From positions 5,682 through 69,681 of the forward strand of contig JBFMFH010000010.1 in assembly GCA_040752275.1 (NCBI GenBank): DNA of 64,000 nucleotides, read 5' to 3'. Source of the DNA: JBFMFH01 sp040752275 (GTDB lineage Bacteria > Acidobacteriota > Vicinamibacteria > Vicinamibacterales > JAKQTR01). The position numbers and the translations under genes are program-made. Positions within the stretch are counted from its first letter, which is position 1, and each line of letters starts with the position of its first letter. Under the pieces are notes generated by a model that saw only the letters and a list, made by a program, of their open reading frames with translations, made no database searches and was not told where the DNA came from. Shown one piece after another: positions 21,943 through 30,559 of this stretch.

Positions 21943-22013
21943 CGGCGACGCCCCCGGAACCTCCTGCCGGCCCGACGAGTCATAACAGCAGGAGCAGCCG
22001 TCGGAGGCCCCTG

Positions 22014-22937
22014 TTGTCCATTCGCCCGGTCAAGCGCATCGTGAGGTCCCAGCCAGCCGTCGAGGGCGCAGGTGTGCGGTTGCGCCGCGCGTTCGGCTTC
22101 GGCGATCCGCAGGAGTTCGATCCTTTCATGCTCCTCGACGATTTCCGCGGCGACAATCCCGACGACTACCTGAAGGGGTTCCCGTGGCATCCGCACCGGG
22201 GCATCGAGACCATCACCTACGTCCTGGCGGGGTCGGTCGACCACGGCGACAGCCTCGGCACGCGCGATACCATCGGTGCGGGCGATGTTCAGTGGATGAC
22301 TGCCGGCCGCGGCATCATCCACCAGGAGATGCCCCGAGGCGACGAGCGCGGGCGCATGCACGGATTCCAGCTCTGGGCCAATCTGCCGTCGTCACTCAAG
22401 ATGACGGCGCCGCGGTACCAGGGAGTCCGGTCGGTGGACATCCCGGCAGTCACCGAGGACGATGGCACGACGGTGCGGGTGATCTGCGGGGGTTTCTGGG
22501 GCGTCAGAGGACCGGTTGACGGGGTCGCAGCCGATCCGCGGTACCTGGACGTGTGGGTCCCGCCGGGCGTGCGGCGGGTGCTGCCGGTTGAAGACTCCAG
22601 GCACGCCTTCGCATACGTGTTCGAGGGCGACGGGCGGTTCGTGGATGCGTCGGCCCCCCGGCCGGTCAGGACCGACGCGGTCGGGACGCCAGCAGGCGAG
22701 CCCCCCCCGTCGGGTGAACCGGCGGACAACCGTTCGCTCGTGCTGTTCGACTCGGGCGACGCGGTCACGGTTCGGGCCGGCGACCGCGGGCTGCGGTTCC
22801 TGCTGGTGTCGGGCCGACCCATCGAGGAACCCGTGGCCTGGTACGGCCCGATTGTGATGAACACGCAGGAGGAGCTGGACCGCGCCTTCCGGGAACTCGA
22901 AGACGGAACGTTCCTGCAGGACACGCGCCGGTCCTGA
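22014..22937 (+). CDS. Pirin family protein
   Basis: A 307-residue bicupin of the pirin family. The N-terminal cupin has the metal motif: FPWHPHRGIETITYVLAG with two His, then DVQWMTAGRGIIHQE with His and Glu ligands. FQLWANLP follows, and the C-terminal cupin ends with the pirin tail GPIVMNTQEELDRAFREL. Some pirins are quercetinases or redox sensors; this one is unassigned. The start is TTG 22014, six bases after GGAGG; no ATG fits the family length. A Pro/Gly-rich stretch near residues 220-240 is a loose inter-strand insert. It converges on the POT transporter. Confidence 0.9.
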   Translation: MSIRPVKRIVRSQPAVEGAGVRLRRAFGFGDPQEFDPFMLLDDFRGDNPDDYLKGFPWHPHRGIETITYVLAGSVDHGDSLGTRDTIGAGDVQWMTAGRGIIHQEMPRGDERGRMHGFQLWANLPSSLKMTAPRYQGVRSVDIPAVTEDDGTTVRVICGGFWGVRGPVDGVAADPRYLDVWVPPGVRRVLPVEDSRHAFAYVFEGDGRFVDASAPRPVRTDAVGTPAGEPPPSGEPADNRSLVLFDSGDAVTVRAGDRGLRFLLVSGRPIEEPVAWYGPIVMNTQEELDRAFRELEDGTFLQDTRRS

Positions 22938-22959
22938 GCGTAGAGTCTGCCTCGCGAAT

Positions 22960-23022
22960 CAGGAGTCTGGGCGCTGGTTTCTCCTGACTCCTGGCTCCTG
23001 ACTCCTGACTCCTGACTCCTGC
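22960..23022. repeat. Heptanucleotide tandem repeat with inverted arm
   Basis: Six tandem copies of CTCCTGA (one CTCCTGG, last one partial) fill 22981-23022. An inverse copy, TCAGGAG at 22960-22966, can pair with any unit to form a hairpin. The array fills the gap between the convergent pirin and POT genes and could serve as terminator. Confidence 0.8.
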
Positions 23023-23024
23023 CT

Positions 23025-24587
23025 TCAGTGCCGCTCCACCCACCGGTTGAACAGCCACATGGCGAAGGCGGAGAGGAAGCCGATCGCCATCAGGATGATC
23101 CAGCCGAGGGCGTTGTTGGCCGGAACGAGTTCCAACAGGCCGTCCGGCCGTGTCGTCGCCCCCCGCGTCATGATCTCGTTGAAGATGTAGGCGCCCACCG
23201 GCCCTCCGGTGAGTGAGCCAATGGCGAGCGGCAGGTTCGCGTAGCCGAGGAACAGGCCTTCTTGTCCCTTTGGTGCGAGCGCCCCGATGTACTCGTACAT
23301 CCTGGCGGAGGTGAAGAGCTCACCGAAGGCGATGAGGGCGACGGTCAGGATGACGAACACCGACCCCAGTGGGAGCCAGTTCGCGGCAATCGCACGCATG
23401 CCGCCCGCCGCGTAGATCGGGTACACATTGATCAGCATCGACACGCCGATGATGACGGTGCCGACGACGATCGACCGGATCGCCTTCATCTTGCCGAAGT
23501 ACTGCGTGATCGCCAGTTGCAGGCAGACGATCACGAACGGGTTTGCGGCCGTGTACAAGTCCATGGCCGGGTTCGGCTCGATGACACGCTTCGCGTAGAG
23601 CGGCAGGACGTTGTAGACCTGGTTGTAGAGGAAGAAGAAGCCGCTCATCACGATCAGGAACATCGTGAAGCGCGCGTTCCGCAGCACCAGCACCATGTCG
23701 ATCAGGATGCGGCCGATCGACCGCCTGGGCTTGGCCGGAGCGTCAGCCGGTGCAGCCGGCTCCTGGTAGAAGAACAACACAACGAGGAAGGCAGCGATGG
23801 ACGCACAGGCCGCGACGGCGAAGATGTACGACAGGCTGTCGCCAGACTCGACGCGCTCGGCGCTCCGGACGATCCAGGCGATGATGGCGCCGGCTCCTAC
23901 GACGACGGCGAGGAATGGGCCGGCCATCCGCGCGCCCCTCCCCTGCTCCTTGGCGGCGACGGCCTTGCTGACCAGATAGACGAGCGCGGTGGCCGCCAGG
24001 GCGCACACGATCACCACCTCGAGAATGGTCGCCGTGCCGTAGCCGCGTCGCACGACGAACCCGGTGCCGCGTCCGAACAGGGAGCCGATGTTGATGATCA
24101 TGTAGAAGATCGCAAACCCGAGCGTGGCTCGCGCACCGGCCGTCTTCTGCACGGTTCCCGACACGCAGGGCTTGATGACCGATCCACCGGTGCCGATCAG
24201 GAGAATCGCGACGATCACCATGACCACGAGCGTGCCGGGCGCGGTGAACTCGGAGCCGATCAACGGCGCGAGCGTCGCCGTGCCGATCCACACGGGGAGC
24301 CCCATGAGCGAGTACCCCAGGGCCAGCAGGACGAACGCGACCAGGAGCGACCGCCGGAATCCCACCTGGTCGGCGATCGTGCCCGACAGGATCGGCAGGA
24401 AGTACACCAGCGTCCAGAGAATGCCGTTCAGGTTCGACGGCCAGTAGTCGCCGAACCCGAGCTGGCCGAGGTAGATGACCACGAAGCTGGCCATCGAGTA
24501 GTACGCCGCCCGCTCGAACAGCTCGGTGACGTTCGCACTCCAGAACACCTTGGGGAACTGCGCCTTCTCGCCCAGGGTCGTCTCCAT
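23025..24587 (-). CDS. POT/PTR-family proton-coupled peptide transporter
   Basis: A 520-residue major-facilitator transporter with about 12-14 membrane helices. The POT fingerprint is near the N-terminus: NVTELFERAAYYSMASFVVIYL, matching the ExxERFxYY helix 1 motif with Ala in place of Phe. The GTGGSVIKPCVSGTV segment corresponds to the family's second motif. These symporters import di- and tripeptides. ATG 24587 is preceded by AAGGAG at seven bases; the open frame continues upstream through a repeat and is not coding there. With the secreted peptidases nearby, it provides the import step for peptide scavenging. Confidence 0.88.
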   Translation of the reverse strand: METTLGEKAQFPKVFWSANVTELFERAAYYSMASFVVIYLGQLGFGDYWPSNLNGILWTLVYFLPILSGTIADQVGFRRSLLVAFVLLALGYSLMGLPVWIGTATLAPLIGSEFTAPGTLVVMVIVAILLIGTGGSVIKPCVSGTVQKTAGARATLGFAIFYMIINIGSLFGRGTGFVVRRGYGTATILEVVIVCALAATALVYLVSKAVAAKEQGRGARMAGPFLAVVVGAGAIIAWIVRSAERVESGDSLSYIFAVAACASIAAFLVVLFFYQEPAAPADAPAKPRRSIGRILIDMVLVLRNARFTMFLIVMSGFFFLYNQVYNVLPLYAKRVIEPNPAMDLYTAANPFVIVCLQLAITQYFGKMKAIRSIVVGTVIIGVSMLINVYPIYAAGGMRAIAANWLPLGSVFVILTVALIAFGELFTSARMYEYIGALAPKGQEGLFLGYANLPLAIGSLTGGPVGAYIFNEIMTRGATTRPDGLLELVPANNALGWIILMAIGFLSAFAMWLFNRWVERH

Positions 24588-24905
24588 GTCACAGCTCCTT
24601 GCGCCGCCGTTCGGGCGGCCGCTGGCGTGTCTCGCGCGGACGTGTCCGGAGGGCACGTGGGTCGACCGACTTCGCTCCGGGTCCGCGCTCCGCCTTCGAC
24701 GTCGCTCAGGCCAGGGAAATCCGCGGGCAGCGCCTGCCGGATTCGGCGCATGATACTCCAGAGCGCCGGCTGTCCGCATGCCGGCGCCGGCTGGGCCTCG
24801 AAAGGGCTTCCATCCGTTCGGTCGGGAAGGTAGGATACTCGGACACCAGGTGGCCCCACCGCCGGCAAACGCCTGCCCCGTCCCTTGCCCGAGGCCGACG
24901 AGTCC
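24588..24905. repeat. Divergent intergenic region carrying a 26-bp dispersed repeat
   Basis: The 318 nt between the POT transporter and the outer-membrane gene contain CCGCCTTCGACGTCGCTCAG and the following GCCAGG at 24690-24715. The same 26 bases recur at 60639-60664 in the same orientation and extend a little with one indel. GATACT at 24834-24839 is a weak -10 candidate for the rightward gene. Nothing else is recognisable. Confidence 0.65.
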
Positions 24906-26189
24906 ATGCTCAGAACCCTCGCCCTGTCGCTCTGCCTCTTCCTGCTGTCGCTGTCCCCAGCGTGGTCGCAGGACGGGTCGTCATCGGAGCCGCCTGCACC
25001 CCGCCAGGCCCTGACGATCTTCCTCGACTGCCGGACCAACTGCTGGCACGACTTCGTGAGGGCCGAGATCGCGTTCCTCGACTTCGTCAACGTGCGCGAG
25101 GCGTCCGACGTCCACGTGCTGGTCACCTCGCGGGGCACCGGCGCCGGCGGTTCGGAGTACACCCTGCAGTTCCTCGGTCAGGGCCGGTTCAAGGGCGTCG
25201 ACGATGAGCTCGTCTACACGACCATCCCGAATGAGTCCGACGACAACCGGCGCCAGACGTTCGTCAACACGCTCAAGCTCGGTCTCGTGAGGTATGCGGC
25301 CCACACCGAACTCGGCCGGCAGCTACGGGTCATGCACAGGCCGGAGGGCCCCGATCAGAAGCCCGCCGGGGAGGCGAGGTCGGCGACCGACCCATGGAAC
25401 TACTGGGTCATGCGGGCCAGGCTGAACACGACGGCCGACAGCGAATCCTCGAACTCGTCCGATCAGATCAACGGGTCCTTCTCCGCCAACCGGACCACGG
25501 ACGCGTGGAAGATCAACCTCTCTGTCTCGCAGGACTACCGTGAGAGCACCTATACGTTCAGCGACGGGGACAGGTCGACCTACGTCCGGCGCAGCGTGTC
25601 ATCGGGCGCGTCGGCCATCAAGAGCCTCACCGACCGCTGGTCGGCCGGTGCTCGCGCCGGGTGGTCCTCGTCAACCTACGAGAACCGGAAACGGAGTGCC
25701 GGCGCCGCTGGTGCCGTCGAGTACAACGTGTTTCGGTACGCGGACTCCACCAGGCAGCAGCTGACCTTCCAGTACCGCCTCGGCGTCTCTTCGAATACCT
25801 ACTACCAGAGCACGATCTACGGGAAGTTCAGCGAGACCGTTCCCTACCACGCCCTGCGTTCGGCGTTCGACCTGAGGAAGACGTGGGGATCGATCAGCGC
25901 CGACTTCGAGATGTCGCAGTACCTGCACGATCGCTCGAAGAACCGGCGGACGCTCTCGGCCGAGGCGGACATCAGGCTCTTCAAGGGGTTCTCGCTGAAC
26001 GTCGAGGCGCAGACGTCCTCGATCCACGACCAGCTCTACCTGCCCAAGGGCGACGCCACCGACGAGGAGGTTCTGGTGCGGCAGCGCCAGCTCGCCACGT
26101 CGTTCCGGCGCTCGTTCCGCATCGGGTTCAGCTACACCTTCGGCTCCATCTTCAGCAACGTGGTCAACACGCGGATCGAGCGGTTCTGA
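24906..26189 (+). CDS. Putative outer-membrane barrel with N-terminal cysteine-pair domain
   Basis: A 427-residue exported protein of unknown role. After the signal peptide (LALSLCLFLLSLSPAWSQ) comes a conserved ~115-residue domain opening ALTIFLDCRTNCWHDFVRAE. It continues VHVLVTSRGTGAGGSEYTL..FLGQGRF and closes with LKLGLVRYAA. The rest is alternating-pattern beta strand (YRESTYTFSDGD, LTFQYRLGVSSNTYY, FSLNVEAQTSS) ending RIGFSYTFGSIFSNVVNTRIERF, a barrel-type terminal strand. I recognise the pattern as a recurring uncharacterised family in Bacteroidota/Acidobacteriota but cannot name it. The CRTNC pair could form a disulfide. Start ATG 24906 is preferred over an upstream TTG. Confidence 0.7.
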   Translation: MLRTLALSLCLFLLSLSPAWSQDGSSSEPPAPRQALTIFLDCRTNCWHDFVRAEIAFLDFVNVREASDVHVLVTSRGTGAGGSEYTLQFLGQGRFKGVDDELVYTTIPNESDDNRRQTFVNTLKLGLVRYAAHTELGRQLRVMHRPEGPDQKPAGEARSATDPWNYWVMRARLNTTADSESSNSSDQINGSFSANRTTDAWKINLSVSQDYRESTYTFSDGDRSTYVRRSVSSGASAIKSLTDRWSAGARAGWSSSTYENRKRSAGAAGAVEYNVFRYADSTRQQLTFQYRLGVSSNTYYQSTIYGKFSETVPYHALRSAFDLRKTWGSISADFEMSQYLHDRSKNRRTLSAEADIRLFKGFSLNVEAQTSSIHDQLYLPKGDATDEEVLVRQRQLATSFRRSFRIGFSYTFGSIFSNVVNTRIERF

Positions 26190-26256
26190 GGCGAGGATCG
26201 GGCGATTGGCGAGAGGCGGTCGTCAGGGCCCAGGCCCTGACCCCACCTCTCGCCTC

Positions 26257-26382
26257 GACGTCCTGAAGGCCGAAAATGCTTGCAGATGAGTCGAGTTTCT
26301 CTGCGGCCGCCAAGACGTCTTCGCCCCGCCGGAGGGCGGGGCAAAGCCAACACAGTGATCCAGCGAGGCGGAGCCTCGTTAG
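26257..26382 (+). repeat. Structured dispersed repeat, copy 2
   Basis: Same element and orientation as 713-873. The outer arms GACGTCCTGAAGGCC (26257-26271) and GGCCGCCAAGACGTC (26305-26319) still pair with three mismatches. The GC hairpin is GCCCCGCC with GGCGGGGC, and the motifs GCAGATGAGTC and GGCAAAGCCAACAC are conserved. It ends GAGGCGGAGCCTCG and overlaps the TAA stop of the convergent receptor gene. Here it lies between two convergent genes, a terminator-like position. Confidence 0.75.
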
Positions 26383-29300
26383 AAGTTGATCCTGAAGACC
26401 AGCTGCATCTCCCGCGGCCCGTCGGCGAGGCCGGTGACCTCGTAGGCGTCTGGGTTGGAGCCGGTCCCGGTGACCGGCGTGAAGTTCACCTTGTTGAAGA
26501 CGTTGAGAATCTGGGCCTGGAACTCGAAGTTCACCTTGCCCTTGATGGGAATCTGCTTCGACAGCGTGAAGTCCACGCGGGACCGGATCGGGCCCGCCAC
26601 CACCAGCGTCCGCATGCCGCAGTCGCCGTACCCCGAGATGGCCTCAATGCAGCCCGGGCTGTTTGCCGGCGCGACATACCGCCCGCTCGGCGCCCCGAGC
26701 GAGCTGTACCCTGTCGGCGAGGTGGCGCTCACCGAGAACGCCTTCACCGTCTCGTCGATCACGTCCTGTGGCAGCATCCACACCCGCTGCCCGTTGTCGA
26801 TGCGCAGCTCGAACAGATTCACGAACTCCTTCGCGGACATGCCCACCAGCCGAACGTTGCCGAAGTCGAGCAGTCGCCCGCTCTGGACGCGAAGCGTACC
26901 GAAGAAGTTCCAGCCGCCCAGGATCCGTTCCAGGACCGGGCTCATGTCGTTCAGGTACTTCCGGTTGCGCCCGAACGGCAGTTCATAGACCCAGTTCCCC
27001 TTGACGGCATGTTCGATGCCGCCCTCGCTGCCCGTCTGGCGTGTGACCAGCCGCGGGACAAGGAACGAGTACCGATTCGAGTCGTGCGAGATGCCATAGG
27101 AGTAGCTGGCCTGGAACTGCAGGCCTCCGCTCATCCTGCGGCGCACCTCGACAGTTGCGCCGTGGTACTTCGTGTACCCCCCGTTGCTCGTGATGTTCGC
27201 GCCGCCCAGCAGGTCGGGGTTCGCCAGGAAGAAATTGGCCGGCAGCCCCGCCCGGATCGCGTTGGCCCGGAACGTCGAGGAGCCCATCAGACCCGACGTT
27301 CCGGTGCCGGCCGCCGTCTGCGGTGCGGGGTTCATCATCGCCAGCAGGTTGTAGAACGTCGACGAAGCGAAGCTCGATGAGCTGTAGCTCGCGGCGTTGC
27401 CGGCCTGGCTCGCGGGGAGACCGCTGAAGAAGGCCAGGTAGATCGGCAGCGGATACGTGCCGGTGCCTGGGCCGTAGTAGCGGAAGTTGTTTCCTCGGCC
27501 GGCGGTGATGTTCGCCTGCAGGTTCTGCTGGGCGAGTTTGAACTCGTCCAGGAATCCGTTGGTCGTGATGTTCACTTCGTTGTAGTTGTAGGCGGTCCAG
27601 CCGTCGTAGCTGCGCGAGCCGTTGTAGCGCACCTCCACCACGGTATTCCGGTCGATGGCCCGCTGGATCCCGGCCGACCACGTCTTCGCGTACGGTACCT
27701 GCAGGTCCGGGTCGAAGATGTTCACCGAATTCGTCACGCTCGGCGGCGCCATGGGGTATACCGGCGCCTCGGGAATTGGCGGCGCACCCAAGCGCCCCGG
27801 CTCCCGCAGCAACAGCGGCAGCGTGCCGAGGTTGCCGTCCGACAACGTCCGGTTGGCCGTGATCAGGATCCCGGGGTTCGACCCGTACCGCCCCGTGTAG
27901 TCGCTCATCCCGTTGCGCTGGTACGCCGTCGTCCAGCCGCCCCGCACGACGGTATCTCCTTCGTTGCCGAGCAGCCTCGCGAGCCAGCCCGACTCCACGT
28001 GTGGCGTCCAGGCCACGCCCACGCTCGGCGCCCAGTTGTTCCAATCGGTATTGAATGCTTTCGTCCCCTTCACGAACTGTTTGAAGGTCGGGCTCGTCCC
28101 CGTCATCACGCCCGGCTGGAACAGATTGCCCAACCCCGTGACCAGCGACCCCGGTACGAAGTCCGCCCCCACGCCCGTCATGCCCATGACGTCCGCGATC
28201 GTCGCGGTCGAGTAGCTGTCGTTCAACGCAATGAACGGAAGCTGGACCTCGTAGCGCAACCCCAGGCTCAGCGTCAGGTCCTTGCGCAGCCGCCACGAAT
28301 CCTGGGCGAAGAACCCGATGTCATGCATCCGGCCCAACTGCCGTGACGGGCCCAGCAGCTGGTAGTTGCCCGTCTTCTCGTCGCGGCGTGCCTCGTAGTT
28401 GATCGTTGACACGTTGCCGGTCAGCACGGCATACAGACGCCGCGCGTTCGTCAGGTCCGAACTCGAAATGCCCGGGAAGTTCGACGTCGAAAACATGCTC
28501 AGCGCCGGGTTCCCCGACAGGATCTCGAAGTCGATGGTCGGCACCAGCCGCTGGTTCTTCAGCCACACGTCCGCCCGGGTCCACGAGGCTCCGAAGCTCA
28601 TCGAGTGCGATCCCTTCAGCCAGTTCAGCGTGTCTTCCAGCACGAAGGTGGAGGCCTCACGCGAACTTGGCGTCGTGCTGCTGGATGGGTTCGTGATCCC
28701 CAACGCCCGGTTGATGTTCAGGCTGTAGCCGCCTTCATTGGCCACGCCCGGGTTGTTCCACATCTCCACGGTCACGTTCGGGTTGAACTGCGTGGCCCCA
28801 CCGGTCCGCCCTATGCGTGCCTCGTTGACGAGCGACCTGCCCAGCGTCGAGCGCACCGACGTCTGCCAGGTGTACCGCTTCGAATCCTGGATACCCTTGT
28901 AGGGGAAGCCGGGGAAGCGGTACTCGCGGCTGTTGGTCGTGTCCGGGTCGGCCAGGATGTGCTGGTAGTTCGACGAGAAACTCACGCGGTGGTTCTGCGT
29001 CGCATTCACGTCGAAGCGCACCGTCGGGTACCGGTTGTGCGACGTCTGGTCCTGCTGGAACGAGAAGCGCTCGGTCGCCGGGTTCGTCAGCGCCGTGATC
29101 GTTCCCGTCCCCGCCGTGGACGCGCGGATGTCGGCCAGCAGTTTCGCGATGATCGGATCGATCGTCGCCAGCTGGCCCCTCGACGCCGCCAGGGCGAACA
29201 GGTCGATGGACCGCACGCCCGTGCTGGTGTTGTACTGGAAGATGCCGCGTTGCGCCAACTCGGTAAGGAGGGTGCGATCCCGCGAGATCTTCTGGGGCTG

Positions 29301-30251
29301 GTAGAACTCCTCGTAGTTCACGAAGAAGAATGCCTTGTTGTGGCCGTCAAACACCTTCGGGATCACAATCGGCCCGCCGATCCTGGCCCCAGGCTGGTAC
29401 TGCGTGAGCTTGGCCTTTGGCAGGTCGTCTCGCCTGTCGAACCAGTCCCTGGTGTTGAGTTTATCGCTCTGGTAGTAGAAGTACCCGCTCCCGCGGTACT
29501 CGTTCGTCCCCGACCGCGTGGCGAATCGGATCTGCACCGCGCCCTGGCCACCGCTGTCCGCGCCCTGCGCCGCGCTCGTAAACGTCACCTCTTCAATGGC
29601 ATCCAGCCGCGGCGTCACGCGCGTGAAGAAGCCGTCAGTCGTCTTCAGGTAGTTGTCCTGGACGTTCATGCCATCAATGGTGATGTTGATCGCGCTCTGC
29701 GGCAGGCCCAGCACCGTCGAGTTCCGTACGGTAGAGGCCGTGTCCACGCCCGGCAGGAACGCGATGAAGTCCAGCGCGCTCCGGCTGTTCAGCGGCAGGT
29801 TCGTCACCTGCTTCACGTTCAACGTCGTCGCCACCGCGGCCGAGGTCGTCTGCACGATCTCCGCGCCGCCCTCGACGATGACCGTTTCCTCGAGCGTCCC
29901 GAGCTCGAGTTGGGCCCTGACGCTGCCGGGCACGGCCGCGGACAGCACGACGCCTGGGATAACCAGCGTCTTGAAGCCCATCAGCGACACCGTCACCGTG
30001 TACGTGCCGGGATTCAGGGCCGGAACCGTGAACCCGCCGTTCGGGCCCGACACGGCCGGGTACTCGAACCCGGTGCCCTCGTTCTTGACAACGATGTCGG
30101 CGCCGGGCAGGACGCCGCCCGACGAGTCGACGACGACGCCATTCAATGACGTCGTGGCTGCGCCGCCCTGGGCGAAGGCGGGCCCACCGGCAAGCGCCAG
30201 CAGCGCCACGGCCACCAGGACGGGCCGGAGTGTTCGTGCTACGGTCCCCAT
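26379..30251 (-). CDS. Large TonB-dependent receptor with carboxypeptidase-regulatory domain (Oar-like)
   Basis: A 1290-residue outer-membrane receptor. Signal peptide in TLRPVLVAVALLALAGGPAFAQ; a carboxypeptidase-D-regulatory-like sandwich at about 30-115 (TTSLNGVVVDSSGGVLPGAD, NPGTYTVTVSLMGFKTL). A plug domain follows (VTNLPLNSRSALDFIAFLPG..GLPQSAINITIDGMNVQDNY), then a very long barrel ending REMQLVFRINF. This is the Oar-type architecture abundant in Acidobacteriota, thought to import oligosaccharides or peptides; the ligand is not readable. A canonical TonB box is not obvious. The stop overlaps a structured repeat. Confidence 0.93.
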   Translation of the reverse strand: MGTVARTLRPVLVAVALLALAGGPAFAQGGAATTSLNGVVVDSSGGVLPGADIVVKNEGTGFEYPAVSGPNGGFTVPALNPGTYTVTVSLMGFKTLVIPGVVLSAAVPGSVRAQLELGTLEETVIVEGGAEIVQTTSAAVATTLNVKQVTNLPLNSRSALDFIAFLPGVDTASTVRNSTVLGLPQSAINITIDGMNVQDNYLKTTDGFFTRVTPRLDAIEEVTFTSAAQGADSGGQGAVQIRFATRSGTNEYRGSGYFYYQSDKLNTRDWFDRRDDLPKAKLTQYQPGARIGGPIVIPKVFDGHNKAFFFVNYEEFYQPQKISRDRTLLTELAQRGIFQYNTSTGVRSIDLFALAASRGQLATIDPIIAKLLADIRASTAGTGTITALTNPATERFSFQQDQTSHNRYPTVRFDVNATQNHRVSFSSNYQHILADPDTTNSREYRFPGFPYKGIQDSKRYTWQTSVRSTLGRSLVNEARIGRTGGATQFNPNVTVEMWNNPGVANEGGYSLNINRALGITNPSSSTTPSSREASTFVLEDTLNWLKGSHSMSFGASWTRADVWLKNQRLVPTIDFEILSGNPALSMFSTSNFPGISSSDLTNARRLYAVLTGNVSTINYEARRDEKTGNYQLLGPSRQLGRMHDIGFFAQDSWRLRKDLTLSLGLRYEVQLPFIALNDSYSTATIADVMGMTGVGADFVPGSLVTGLGNLFQPGVMTGTSPTFKQFVKGTKAFNTDWNNWAPSVGVAWTPHVESGWLARLLGNEGDTVVRGGWTTAYQRNGMSDYTGRYGSNPGILITANRTLSDGNLGTLPLLLREPGRLGAPPIPEAPVYPMAPPSVTNSVNIFDPDLQVPYAKTWSAGIQRAIDRNTVVEVRYNGSRSYDGWTAYNYNEVNITTNGFLDEFKLAQQNLQANITAGRGNNFRYYGPGTGTYPLPIYLAFFSGLPASQAGNAASYSSSSFASSTFYNLLAMMNPAPQTAAGTGTSGLMGSSTFRANAIRAGLPANFFLANPDLLGGANITSNGGYTKYHGATVEVRRRMSGGLQFQASYSYGISHDSNRYSFLVPRLVTRQTGSEGGIEHAVKGNWVYELPFGRNRKYLNDMSPVLERILGGWNFFGTLRVQSGRLLDFGNVRLVGMSAKEFVNLFELRIDNGQRVWMLPQDVIDETVKAFSVSATSPTGYSSLGAPSGRYVAPANSPGCIEAISGYGDCGMRTLVVAGPIRSRVDFTLSKQIPIKGKVNFEFQAQILNVFNKVNFTPVTGTGSNPDAYEVTGLADGPREMQLVFRINF

Positions 30252-30559
30252 CGTCTACCTCCCACACACAAGACGCCCCCCAAAGCCGGCCGGTGAGGGC
30301 CTCGGACCCGGACGGGCCTCGAGCGGAGTGAAGGGGCCTGGCCCCCAAGACCGCTCCCGCGGGAGGGTATCAGGACAGACCCTACTATGGCGCCAATGAT
30401 GCCTTGAATCTGCTCGCGAAGAAGGTGTATATCGGCGCCGAGGACGCCACAAAAATACCGCCGGCCACGGCCGACGTCAAGTTCAACCGGGCCGGGACGG
30501 TCCAGCGTCCCTGGCCCGGAAGCGAAGGCCGGCGGAGTCAGCGAGAAGAGGAGACAGCC
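30252..30559. other. Non-coding region upstream of the large receptor
   Basis: About 308 nt between the receptor start and the stop of the next minus-strand gene. The minus strand has TATACA near 30430 and a loose TTGGCG...TGATAC pair near 30365-30395; either could be the receptor promoter. I see no repeat or gene. Confidence 0.4.

Noticed and set aside
21357..22013. Extension of the pirin frame back into the GT87 gene
   Set aside because: The extended part overlaps a membrane protein in another frame and has no pirin similarity. TTG 22014 has GGAGG six bases upstream.
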